A program made the translations under genes and the position numbers. From Linum tenue (taxonomy: Eukaryota; Streptophyta; Magnoliopsida; Malpighiales; Linaceae), in contig CAMGYJ010000006.1 of assembly GCA_946122785.1 (NCBI GenBank), positions 40,692,066 through 40,756,065 on the forward strand: a stretch of 64,000 bases of DNA, written 5' to 3'. The notes beneath the pieces were generated by a model that saw only the letters and a list, made by a program, of their open reading frames with translations, did no database searches and had not been told where the DNA came from. This document shows, in pieces, positions 1 through 9,900 of the stretch; the first letter of the stretch is position 1, and each line of letters starts with the position of its first letter.

Positions 1-14
1 ATCATATAAATAAT

Positions 15-38
15 GTTTCTTCTTCTTCTTCTTCTTAT
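15..38. repeat. TTC microsatellite
   Basis: A short run of TTC trinucleotides near the left window edge. The sequence between here and about 840 is AT- and T-rich, and I recognise no gene in it; the small reading frames there lack any family signature. Confidence 0.6.
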
Positions 39-840
39 CCAGACACTCGACTCTCTCCCTTACCCAACTTTACCCTTTGCCCCAATATCCAAATCAACAA
101 TCCCTCTCTGCATCTTATCCCCTTTAAGATCTACCCACACCCTTCAATTGTGAGCCAGGCCTAAGGCCTCTCCAGAACAACCAGTCTCTAAATCTTACAA
201 AGACCCATCTATTGAAAACTCTGTCTTTGTTCTAGATCCATCTAAATCTCCATATTTGTAAACCACAATTTTTTTCAACGTGATTTTTGGGCACGAGCTC
301 CTCCAGATCCATCGAAAAATGCGACTTCCTTGGTTTCATGGCACTCATCGCACCCCCTGGTCACCCTCCTTTGCCAAGACACTGATGCTCCTCCGGTCTC
401 TACCCCCTTTATCAATGGGCCTTCCTCTGCCTCCCTCTGCTCAACAGATTGAGAAGAAAGTTGTTGCTTGAAAGAAATGGACAATGCCAAGAGGTCACTG
501 AGAAAGGAGTAGGTAGATTGATTAATGGGAGCTTAGTGGAAGATACTTTGGAGTTTTAATCGTGAATACTATCTTGACCTCAATACTCGCTTCTAGGTCT
601 ATTGTGTGTGTTTTTTTCAGTGAACTATTTTGTTCATTTTTTTTTTGCTTGAATGATGATTCATTTTTGTTTGTGATTGTATTTGTATGAATATAACATT
701 TTTCATTGTAATCGTGTTCCCCCCTCATGAATGAGATTTGGAAGATTGGATACAATTTGTTTCAGTTTGCGTAATCGAGGCTAATCATGGTGATGATAAT
801 ATCTTAATTACCTCAAAATTTGGATGGTTAATTTAACACT

Positions 841-1088
841 AATGATGGAGGCCCCAACAATATTCCGTTTTTAATTTTTATATATTGATTTGTTAACATC
901 AACGAGAGGAGAGTATTCCCTCGTAGATAGTATTGACGATGGGATGGAAAAGTTCCCCTCGTTATTAGCTATTAACGGCAAAGCCAACAATGACAGGAGG
1001 TTTCCCATCGTTGATGAATTTTACCGAGGGTTATTGGGCTTTTAATGACAGTTTTCTCCCCTCGTTATAGCCACATTTTTTTGTAGTG
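841..1088. mobile_element. Right terminus of a CACTA (En/Spm-like) DNA transposon
   Basis: The right edge reads TTTTTTTGTAGTG, whose complement CACTACAAAAAAA is the classical CACTA terminal inverted repeat. Just inside it, short motifs such as CCCTCGTTA, CCCATCGTTG and ACGAGGG recur in both orientations, as expected for the subterminal repeats bound by CACTA transposases. The matching left terminus is not visible, so the start is only the point where subterminal motifs become recognisable. Immediately outside the element is Athila-like LTR sequence, which suggests insertion into that LTR. No transposase can be seen; a non-autonomous or clipped copy is likely. Confidence 0.6.
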
Positions 1089-1800
1089 CTTGAATATAGG
1101 CTCTTTCCTCCTTTTTGCTCATTTTCTTCCAACTTTCGACTCCGGGGTTAGTTTTGTTACATCCCGACTTTTTGATTTGGGTTCAACCAAAAATAAATGC
1201 GGAAATTGGATCAGTGGTTACGTGCAAAAACTTGAATCTGACCGAGCCAAGTCCTAGAAACAAGACAAGAGTAATTAAGCCCATTTATCCTGATCATAAC
1301 CGGCATTTTTAGTGATTGCTTCGGTTACAACTTTGCTGATATAATTTGGATGGGAAGAAAAAGCGAAACCTAAAACCCCACCATTACCCCTCTCACCATT
1401 TATTTTTTTCCCAAGCACCAGCCGCCAACAACCCTTTCTCCTCTCCGCATCATCTACCTGCTGAGCACCACCGCCGGTCGCTATGGCAAGGAGCAGCAGC
1501 TTGTACAGTCGATGCCAGCGGGACTCGAGGGTTGCGAGAAGATCGATCATGGAGTCACGGAGAAGCGATGACGGGATTGACTGCCTGTGGATCGACAAAG
1601 CTCACCTCAGCGGCAGGTCGGAGCGATGACTTTGGGCGATGTAGGCTGCAAAACGAGGAGTCTAGCAGGAAGATGTAGGAAGGGGCATGAATCGGTGAAG
1701 GGCTCCTATTGTTAGAAACGGAACAACAACAAGATGAGGATACCGAATCTGGAGCTGAGTCGCGGACTAGGTCGCTTTCTTTAAGACGTTCGCGGCACTG
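1004..1800 (+). repeat. 797-bp tandem duplication, copy 1
   Basis: This block and the following one look identical over 797 bp, and every small reading frame in copy 1 recurs in copy 2 with unchanged protein sequence. The unit carries the CACTA terminus, a sliver of Athila-like LTR, the first part of the del/Tekay-like LTR and the first 94 bp of the minus-strand copia LTR. It therefore formed after all of those insertions. The junctions share CCC (CCCATCG inside the CACTA end, CCCTCG inside the copia LTR), suggesting microhomology-mediated duplication or template switching. Confidence 0.9.
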
Positions 1801-2597
1801 CCCATCGTTGATGAATTTTACCGAGGGTTATTGGGCTTTTAATGACAGTTTTCTCCCCTCGTTATAGCCACATTTTTTTGTAGTGCTTGAATATAGGCTC
1901 TTTCCTCCTTTTTGCTCATTTTCTTCCAACTTTCGACTCCGGGGTTAGTTTTGTTACATCCCGACTTTTTGATTTGGGTTCAACCAAAAATAAATGCGGA
2001 AATTGGATCAGTGGTTACGTGCAAAAACTTGAATCTGACCGAGCCAAGTCCTAGAAACAAGACAAGAGTAATTAAGCCCATTTATCCTGATCATAACCGG
2101 CATTTTTAGTGATTGCTTCGGTTACAACTTTGCTGATATAATTTGGATGGGAAGAAAAAGCGAAACCTAAAACCCCACCATTACCCCTCTCACCATTTAT
2201 TTTTTTCCCAAGCACCAGCCGCCAACAACCCTTTCTCCTCTCCGCATCATCTACCTGCTGAGCACCACCGCCGGTCGCTATGGCAAGGAGCAGCAGCTTG
2301 TACAGTCGATGCCAGCGGGACTCGAGGGTTGCGAGAAGATCGATCATGGAGTCACGGAGAAGCGATGACGGGATTGACTGCCTGTGGATCGACAAAGCTC
2401 ACCTCAGCGGCAGGTCGGAGCGATGACTTTGGGCGATGTAGGCTGCAAAACGAGGAGTCTAGCAGGAAGATGTAGGAAGGGGCATGAATCGGTGAAGGGC
2501 TCCTATTGTTAGAAACGGAACAACAACAAGATGAGGATACCGAATCTGGAGCTGAGTCGCGGACTAGGTCGCTTTCTTTAAGACGTTCGCGGCACTG
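1801..2597 (+). repeat. 797-bp tandem duplication, copy 2
   Basis: This is the second, directly adjacent copy. It is the one continuous with the complete copia LTR to the right: after GCGGCACTG the copia sequence continues, whereas copy 1 jumps back into the CACTA end. It also carries duplicate LTR and CACTA termini. Apparent identity means it is very recent or an assembly artefact. Confidence 0.9.
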
Positions 2598-3196
2598 CCC
2601 TCGATGCGCACGGCAGACTATCAACCGGTCGTCTCCAGGATAAAACAGCTCCTCTGGGTACTCGCGGTTTTGTGCGAAAACCGGAGCTCTCTGAACACTC
2701 TCTCTATTGTGTTTATGCTCGTTGTAGTGTATTTAGAGGGGCTGGGGAGGCGGCTATTTATAGGAGCCGAACCCCTAGGAATATACCCTCTAGCTTGGGG
2801 AATAAGTCGGATTAATGAAGGAAGATAATTACTTCCTTAATTAAAACCGTCGGTTAGGATAAATCCTGCTGGGATTATCCTTCGAATATTCCTCAGAATA
2901 ACCGATTAATAATTAATTAATTAATTTCGTTCGGAATTTCTCTAAAAAATATGTATATAGTCTCAAGTGATCCATCCAACCAACCAACCAACCGACCGGA
3001 CGGACGGACGGCGCGCGCGTGTGTGGTGGTCCGTTAGGTCCTCCCTCTCCCACAAAAGTGGGTCACCCCAAGGGGCATGCCCTTAGGAGAGAGGCTCCTA
3101 TCTTTATAATCACTTCACCAAGTAAAACTACCAATGTGGTAGTTTTTCCACTTGAGACTCTATAGCTTTCAAAGCTATTCATACACATTTCCAACA
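2507..3196 (-). mobile_element. Solo LTR of a Ty1/copia element
   Basis: This is the reverse complement of the LTRs of the copia element at 44395-51540, TG to CA, 690 bp. It has a perfect 5-bp target duplication CCTAT (2502-2506 and 3197-3201). Recognisable parts are the TATA box (TATTTATAGG on the plus strand, about 2754-2763), the GACGGAC/CCAACC microsatellite-like hairpin region (about 2975-3020) and the AAAACTACC hairpin (about 3123-3150). It is inserted in the del/Tekay-like LTR. No coding region remains. Confidence 0.92.
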
Positions 3197-3909
3197 CCTA
3201 TCATCCTAAGATACGAGAGGGTGTGAACTACGCCAGCCTTTCATGCGATAGATGGCGTTTCTAGCTAGGGACTCACGGCTATAGCCGATGGCCGAGCTTC
3301 CCATTTGATCAAGGTAATAGCTAGGTATTTACGTGCTGCTCATTCGATTGTATTAAGTATATGGAGTAGTGATTGGGGATTCTTTTCCATTGGAGCCAGG
3401 AAGGTTAGGTTATAAGTGGTGGGTGATGCAAGGGACACGTATTATGTAGACCGGAAAGCTAAGAGTCGCGAAAAAGCTAGAAGCCGCCTAGAAGAGAAGA
3501 AACATCAAAGTAGCTAAATAAATTGAGGGATTTATATGGGTCAGTCAAGCTTGCACGTGGAAAGTCGGCTGATCGATGATTAATCGATCATCAACGAAGG
3601 ATCGATTCCATACTTCAATTACGAGCGAAGTACTCTAGGTAAGGGTTTCGACTACATGGAATTATTTCATGAATGACGTTGATTGAGTTCTTAGTTAATT
3701 GTGCATGGCATTAGGGAATAAAATGGACCAAGTCTGTCGTCCTTTTGTGAAGGGGGCAGCATTATCTGGATACATGAGATGGGATTACAATTTCATAAAG
3801 AGCTTTTGGAAGCGCATGGAGAGGTGGAGCTTTTGTGTATGCGTCAAGTGGGAGGTGATCCTAAGGCGATGAACTCTTACTAGTTCAAGTCGATCGACTC
3901 GAATAATGA

Positions 3910-4504
3910 GGTGAGTGTAAAGGGGGTAAAATCTCCGTCGAGGTCTTTTAGTTTATGCCTTTTTAATTCAGTTATGTTATTTAATTTTCAAATAAGCGCG
4001 ATTATGTGTGTGAGGCATCCCACCGCCTATAAGGGTGGAGGCACGCGTTGTGCTATGTATGGATGTATGTGATGTTGTATGGATTGATGGTATGAGGAAC
4101 CCCCGGGCGGTTGGGCCACTACTGGACGCGGTAGATGGTCGGGTCACTACTGGACGGCGAGACGTAACGCAGTAGTTGACGGGCATGGACTGGACGGCGA
4201 GACGTAACGCAGTGCCATTGCCGAGTATGGGTATGCAACCGGACGGCGAGACGTAACGCGGTTGGCATACTAGGGTAGGACACCGGACGGCGAGACGTAA
4301 CGCGGTGGTCCTAGTGTTTTGTGTTTGAGTTAAGGATAGAAGTTGAGAACTTCTATGAGTTAAGTTGAAATGAGTTGTGAAGGATGAAAGTTAGAACGAC
4401 TTTCATCTAAGGAATTGAAACGCTAATAACGTGTTTTAGTAAGGATATTTCTAAGGGCAGAGACCTTAGGAAGTAACGACGAGACTGACCCCTTCTCACT
4501 CACC
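3910..4504 (+). other. Multi-hairpin domain closed by GGTGAGTG/CACTCACC, inside an LTR
   Basis: The ends are complementary: GGTGAGTG (3910-3917) and CACTCACC (4497-4504), extended by AAGGGGG and ACCCCTT just inside. Four hairpins between them share the 19-nt loop GGACGGCGAGACGTAACGC (4152, 4192, 4241, 4285). Their stems differ: GTCACTACT with AGTAGTTGAC, GCATGGACT with AGTGCCATTGC, GTATGCAACC with GGTTGGCATAC, TAGGACACC with GGTGGTCCTA. A shortened relative lies at about 4116-4138. Further perfect stems are at 4336-4356, 4383-4407 and 4451-4469. The homologous domain is at 60232-60897. A structured RNA element is an inference; no function is known to me. Confidence 0.75.
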
Positions 4505-4992
4505 AGGTTGAGGATGGGTTAGCGGAAGTGAATCCCGAGAAGAAGTAAGATGAGGCAAGCGGTCGTGCCAGTACCGATGATGAGATGTCAAGGAGCTGGG
4601 TGAAGAGTATAGTTAAAGTTGGATAGTTGTTTTATGTTTATGGTTATGAGTACATGTACTGGAGATTCAAAGTTCAAGATTCTATGTTAATTTGTTTTGA
4701 GTATTTGAGATTGAGATGTTGCCCAAGTGTTGGGGCTTTTTGGTTTAAAATTATTAAATAAAGTCAGTTTGTTATTTTAAAAGTGGTTTGGGTTGCTCCG
4801 GAGTAACCAGTTTTCGGTTCGAGTTATGGTTTGGTTTCAAAAAGAGTCGGGACGTTACAAGTTTCGCCTGTTGGATCCTGAAACACGCTAAAACACAAGA
4901 AACCTAGCGTAAAACCACTCCTTTTTGGACTTCAATTGCAACAAACGTCAAAGAGAAACGGGGATAAATTGTGTACAATTAGGCCCTAATCA

Positions 4993-5163
4993 ACCATCAA
5001 ACTCGAATTTCGATTGAAGGATACGATCGAATCAAGCCCACAGAGTTGGTAACCTGAAACACAAAAAAGACTTAACCAAAATTCGGATTCTTTCTTCCTT
5101 GTGAAAAAAACTTCTTGAGCAATCCAGGAAAGCTCAAAGGTTAAGCAATTTGGAATCATATCA
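4993..5163 (-). mobile_element. 3' LTR fragment of chromovirus-like element G
   Basis: About 170 bp closely match 9265-9432, the outer end of the element's other LTR. On the minus strand it begins TGATATGATTCC. It is followed on the plus strand by GGCCCCCCC (5164-5172), the complement of a polypurine tract, in the right place for the primer of plus-strand synthesis. The rest of this LTR was displaced by the Athila-like LTR inserted at 4992. Confidence 0.7.
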
Positions 5164-5656
5164 GGCCCCCCCTTGTTGAAAAAGCTTTGCCCTCAAAGCT
5201 TGAGCCTTCTTCATCTCGAAATTGCCACAAAATTGATGCCAAATTGTGTCCAATGTAGGCTGGTTGGACACCCTATTCTTGAAATCCAGAGCACTGTTCT
5301 TGGTCGAACAAATTGGGGCTTTTGTGCAAAGGGATTCCCAGCTTGATTCATTACTTCCTAGAGCTTCGTTGGGCGTCCAATTGAAGTTCTATAAAGGCCC
5401 GAAGCTTCAAATCATCGTCGTCATTTGGATTCGACGAACCCAGAAATCCAATTCGAAAGTTGGGGACTTTTGAATTGATGCTTCGTACAGCTTCCCTGGA
5501 CCTCCCTCAACGATTCTATATCAGTAGGTTGGTTTGAATCGTCCCCGAGCTCTTTAACCAATAAACTCAATTTTTGCTCGTGCTTGCTCGTTTCCAGGGG
5601 CGTTTGAGCTAGAATTTGATCCACCGTTTCAAGTTGAATCGACGCCATCGACCGGG
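5164..5656 (-). pseudogene. Degenerate 3' internal region of element G
   Basis: The minus strand between the polypurine tract and the inserted LTR. Near the tract the translation gives FEGKAFSTRGG, reminiscent of the LEDKV-F-x-GG end of chromovirus polyproteins. Further left a reading frame of about 80 codons (about 5421-5675) has no signature I recognise. Reverse transcriptase and the integrase core are absent, so most of pol is deleted. Confidence 0.4.
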
Positions 5657-6998
5657 TGTAGCATAGGGCAAGCAATAAGAATTTATCGTACCACGAGGAT
5701 CTAGTCTTACCCTACTTAGGGTTCGTTATCTAGCCAACCTAGGATGGTGATTAGAAGAATTAAACTAACTAACCTAGCTAACCACTAACCTAGCTATTTA
5801 CAAGGTGGATAGCTCTCTTGGGTTGAATCGTCCTAGGTCTGTTCTTTGGATCGATGTTGGGTATCCTCCTAGCTCGATCGACTCAACTAAACTACCATTT
5901 GGAGATGGACTCTCTCAGGAATGACACGGAACGACGAATCGGTGGATGGATAGTGCTCTATTCAACCTAGGGTTTTGTATAATGATAGGAGATCGGTAGA
6001 ATCAACTCCCTCGGGGAATACCCGGACAATATACGATAGGAGTAACCCGAAGACGCTAAAAGGGGGGCTGTAAGGGGATTACCTCCCTCCTATGTCAAAA
6101 TCTCAATACATGAAAATGGAAACCCAACTCATGCCATTCATGAAAACATCCATCAATTAAGTAAAATCATCAATCAATCATGGAGTTTGTCACATATATC
6201 AACATTAAACCCAAATCTAAACCTAGGGTTCCTAAACCCAAGAGAAGAGGGTGAGTTTCTAGAGAGAGAGGAGAGATTACGAAGAAATCTCTAGATCTTC
6301 TTCTTCTTCTAGGCTTGATTCCTTGCTTCCAAACTTGATCAATGCCTTCAATTAAGCTCCAAGATCTCTCTCTCACTCTCTAGAACTCCCCTTTGCTGTT
6401 TTGGGTTGAAACCCTAGAGAAAGAAAGTGTTCCTTCTCCAAAAACCAGCTCTCCCTTCTTCTTCCTTCTGTTGCTGTTTTTATACCCAGGTCGAGCCCAT
6501 TTCACGGCCTCTATTCACGGCTGTTAACACTTTAACGTGTCCATGAACTCACCATCGTCTCCAAAACGCACCGCTTACTCTTCAGGGTTCACTGTTTTCA
6601 CTCAAAGTCCACGGTCTTAGTGACCGTGAACTACCTGGTTGTCAGTAGCCTCTGGAACCTCGCTAAACTCCTTGATGTTCATGATTTGTGGTTCCAGTTC
6701 ACGGTCTTGGGAGACCGTGAACTCCAATGCTGGACCGTGAACTACAGCTGCTTCCTGGACGCCTGCGCTTCACTGTCACAAGGCAATTGTCACGTGACTT
6801 TGGACTTTTCTTCAGTCGTTTTGCGCTTTTCGACCTCCAATCGTCCCAAAACTCGTCCTCGACCCTTCCACGCGTGCTAGGACCTGAAATATATTAAAAC
6901 AAGCACAACCTAGCGTGAAATATTTCGAGGGACAATGAAATGCAAAGCCAAACTATCAAGATATGAGAGGTAAAATGTGTACAATTGGACCCGAATCA
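5657..6998 (-). mobile_element. Athila-like LTR inserted in element G
   Basis: The minus strand starts TGATTCGGGTCCAATTG (right edge 6998) and has the family landmarks in order: a GCTAGGTTGTGC segment, a TTTCAGGTCCTAG segment, then palindromes built on TTCACGGTC. One is a perfect 10-bp inverted repeat, GTTCACGGTC and GACCGTGAAC, with a 6-nt spacer (6697-6722). The left edge TGTAGC is a guess. I found no matching 5-bp target duplication, so one side may carry a deletion. No internal region is present, so it is probably a solo or truncated LTR. Confidence 0.6.
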
Positions 6999-8547
6999 TC
7001 ACGCTGCTGGATTTCACTAACCGCATTAACGGTGAGTGCTCTTTTATTGACGAGGAAACGTCCACCTGGAGCCTCCATTTCAATATTCTCGTCTACTTCT
7101 TCATCAGTAACCTCGTCATCATCTCCCTTCTCCTTTCCTTCATCCTCTGAGTAGTACTCACCATCGCGCAGGATTAGTGCTTTCGGATTGGAGCATTGGA
7201 AGGACTTTTGCCCTCGTCGAAGGCACTTGTAGCATTCCAATTGGCTAATTGAGCCTTCATCTCGGTCTTGACTTCCTTGATGGGGAATTGGTTTCAAATG
7301 CACAGAACGAATTGGGGTTGGTGCGGCGGCCGGAGCATTCTCAGGGGCATTTATCTGTCTAGGTGTGAAAACTCCCCTTACTGCTCCTTGCTTCAACTGC
7401 TTCTCGATCTTGACTGCCAAGTGGATGGCTTCCTCCTGATCAACAAAATGGCAGAGCTCCAACTCGTACCGAATCTCTTTGTTTAGCCTAGACAGGAATC
7501 ACAAAATTGTCGCCTCTGAATCTTCTTGTATGTCAGCTCTGGTCATGATCAATTCCAATTCTCTGGCATATTCTTTCACTGTGTGTGATCCTTGACGGAT
7601 TGCTTGCAGGGATTCATGTAATCCTCGCCAGTAATACGCTGGCATAAACTTCTCCTGCATTAATCCCCCCAAATCCTCCTAGGTCGTCACTTCAGCCTGC
7701 ATATTTCACCGTCGCCGGACTTAGACCTCCTCCGACCAAGTTGTGGCGTAATCCTGGAACTCATAGGTGGCTAGGAGCAATTTCTGGGTTTCAGAGTATT
7801 GTCAACACCGAAAGAACAAAAGGATCTTCCTCTCCCAATCCAAGTAAGCCGAAGCATTGGTTGTTCCATGAAAGGTTGGAATCGACAGTTTAGTTCCTCG
7901 CAATTTTGACACCGAAGCTTCTTCCGTTACGTGATCATGGTGGGGAAATCGACATGTTGCCGATTGCGTGGCTGTCAGTCGATGGGCTGAACTTCGAGGG
8001 CCATCAATTACCTCTCGAGATCCTGAATTCGTTTTGCCAGCACAGGATCAGGTTTTGGGATTCCAACCGGTCGTTCGTTGAATGGATGAGGTGTAGTCAC
8101 CGGTGATCGATGAGTTTCTCGATGGACGTCATCCCCAATGGGAGTCGTCGCAGTTGCTCCGCCTTGCTCGCCCATCGTCTTCACTCGTTGACTCAAGCTA
8201 TCGAACTTGGTCGAAAACGCCTGGAACTTCTCTTCTAGTTTTGTCAATTGTGTCTGGAACAGAGCTACGACCTGCTCCTGGAAGAATTGGTGTAATTCCG
8301 GACTCGTGATGGGTCGTGGCTCACCCATTGTTAATTCGTCTCTGTTTCCAGCAATCAAAGCATCAATCCCCTTCGATGGAGGCACCGCTTTAGCCGCCTT
8401 CTTTTGCTTCTTCTTTTCGGAAAGCAAGGCAGGGGGCTGTTCTGGAACAGAGCCTTTCGATCTTGTCCAATGCACAATTCTGGCGTCGCCTGCCTCCATG
8501 GATTTTGTCTTGCCAGTCACTGTGTAGAACCAGACTCTTATTGCCAC
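6999..8547 (-). pseudogene. gag of chromovirus-like Ty3/gypsy element G
   Basis: The minus-strand gag is broken into two main pieces. The N-terminal part (8008-8547) is charged and predicted coiled coil (LTKLEEKFQAFSTKFDSLSQ). The C-terminal part (about 6999-7462) has a proline-rich stretch, a zinc-knuckle-like CYKCLRRGQKSFQC, then an acidic tail running toward protease (RALTVNAVSEI). In a functional CCHC knuckle the third ligand is His; here it is Gln, so nucleic-acid binding should be lost. Frameshifts and stops separate the pieces (7463-8007). The gag is cut at its 3' side by the LTR ending at 6998. Gag normally forms the particle shell. Confidence 0.7.
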
Positions 8548-8580
8548 TTAATAGGCCCTTAGATGGGCGTTGGATCATAA

Positions 8581-9432
8581 TGGCACAGCTCAATCAAAGG
8601 AATCAAATTCTTTGTTTCGTGAACACAAGAACATGGTCTTCAAACGAGCTCGGGTAAGCTTGTTTGAATGGGTTTTCAATGGAAACAAAAGGGAACTCTT
8701 ACACCAGGAAGAGTGCTTGATCGTTATGAGATTGCCTTCAATGTAATCGAGAGGGTTTGCTCGATTAATAGGCCAAAATTCAGCAAGCTTTGATCGCAAC
8801 CAAGACAACTCACAACTCAAAATGTTGGGAATTTTGGTGTTTTCTTCATAAATCAATTCTCAAATTTACAATACATGAACGAGGCCTTTTATTGACATAA
8901 AAAAGCTTACAAAAACCTAAACATTAAGTGAAACTAACCTAATTCAACAAGGAAACTACTTAAACAAGTAATCTAAATCCAACTCGCAATCCTAATGGCT
9001 TGCAGATTGTGGCAATGCGAAGTAGCAACTTTGAGGGTCTCTCATTCCATGGCAACTCAAATTAGTATATGCTTGTGTCCCAAACGCCAGATATTAAGCT
9101 CCAAAGTTGGTACCTTGATCACGCTATTTGGATCAGCCAAAAATTGGCAGATTCTCGGTCTTAACTTGCCAACTTGGAGAGCTTCATTCATTGTCTTCTA
9201 GACTTCACTTCGACCTTCTAAGCCTTCCATCTTGCATAGGGGTACTCCATATTCAAAGCAAGCCATTAAACTCGAATTTCCATTGAAGGATTCGATCGAA
9301 CCAAGCCCCCAAAGTTGGTAACCTGAAACACAGAAGAGACTTAACCAAAATTCGGATTATTTCTTCCTTATGAAAATAACTTCTTGATCAATCCAGGAAA
9401 GCTCAAAGGTTAAGAAATTTGGGATCATATCA
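8581..9432 (-). mobile_element. 5' LTR of chromovirus-like element G
   Basis: The right edge (ATCATATCA, TG on the minus strand) is defined by the match of 9265-9432 to the fragment at 4998-5163. The left edge at TGGCACAGC is inferred from its closeness to gag and is less certain. Minus-strand sequence just inside (TTATGATCCAACGCCCATC) is only a weak match to a tRNA-Met primer site. Sequence to the right belongs to element C, so G inserted into C. Confidence 0.55.
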
Positions 9433-9900
9433 CTTGTCAAGTTAGCAAAAGCTTTCGGCGAGTCAACAAAAGTCGACGGGTAAATATTAATGGCTCTTGT
9501 AAATCCCCCTAGCAACATTTGGTGATGTTCTCCTCCTAGTTTGAATTGGATGTTGTCTTGAAGGTCAGAGGCACCTCACATATCTTGAATGGTAAGAGTG
9601 GAATGAATTCAAGAACAAGTACCCGGTAGATGTTTTCTTGAATGGATAAGAATTTAATACAATCCAACTTCTGAATCTTGGAACAAAGTGAATCCTCGAT
9701 CCCAAGTTGTGCGAAGTGTATCCAGTTGAGACATGTCCAAATAAAAGTGAGTAAGGTGCTCCATGCCGCCTCTAACATTGGTTTGAATTTCTTGATAAAT
9801 TTACCTTGGTGGATGCGGTTCTTGACCAACTACTTTCTTTGATCTGGATTTGTTTTTCTTCTTTCGATGGTCGTGGCGAGGATGAGAAGTCCGAGAACTT
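9433..9900 (-). pseudogene. Env-like (ATHILA ORF1-type) remnant of element C
   Basis: A minus-strand frame at 9536-9829 contains LGIEDSLCSKIQKLDC, then a YRVLVLEFIP motif and an ICEVPLTF motif. This resembles the plant ATHILA ORF1 pattern, in which a short helical segment precedes a conserved Y-x-x-LTLEF. The role of this protein in the retrotransposon is not established; it is often called env-like. The frame is short and truncated by G on its left. Its place, downstream of gag-protease on the same strand, fits element C. Confidence 0.4.

Larger units (their letters stand above)
1155..4859 (+). mobile_element. Solo LTR, del/Tekay-like Ty3/gypsy, with internal insertion and duplication
   Basis: It starts TGTTACATCCCGACTTTTTG and ends GAGTCGGGACGTTACA, with a perfect 5-bp target duplication AGTTT (1150-1154 and 4860-4864). 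No internal region or partner LTR is present, so it is a solo LTR left by LTR-LTR recombination. It shares landmarks with the LTR at 59025-61227: GGTGAGTGTAAAGGGGGTAAA-type sequence and a CTCACTCACCAG box at the same distance from the 3' end. The 797-bp duplication and the copia solo LTR inflate its length; without them it is about 2.2 kb. The lineage is inferred from the TGTNACA ends and LTR length, not from proteins. Confidence 0.8.
1089..4992 (-). mobile_element. Athila-like LTR, minus strand, interrupted by nested elements
   Basis: The visible pieces are 1089-1154 and 4865-4992. On the minus strand they read as the start of an Athila-like LTR: TGATTAGGGCCTAATTG, then GGTTTTACGCTAGG, a TTTCAGGATCC segment and GGAGTCGAAAGTTGGAAG. 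The same order is seen in the LTRs of the elements at 19836 and 52647. The right edge (TG on the minus strand) is at 4992 and abuts LTR sequence of another retroelement. The far end is cut off by the CACTA element. Everything between 1155 and 4859 is a later insertion. Confidence 0.65.

Noticed and set aside
1275..1678. Paired frames of 107 and 110 codons, repeated at 2072-2475
   Set aside because: They are inside an LTR and recur only because of the 797-bp duplication; the proteins show no family signature.
4091..4320. CRISPR-like array (19-nt repeat with variable spacers)
   Set aside because: Four repeats with variable flanks look superficially array-like, but the flanks are palindromic about each repeat, the sequence is inside an LTR with a target duplication, and the genome is a plant's.
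5657..7003. Target duplication for the LTR ending at 6998
   Set aside because: TCACG follows the right edge but CCGGG precedes the proposed left edge; no shift of boundaries gave a convincing match, so none is claimed.
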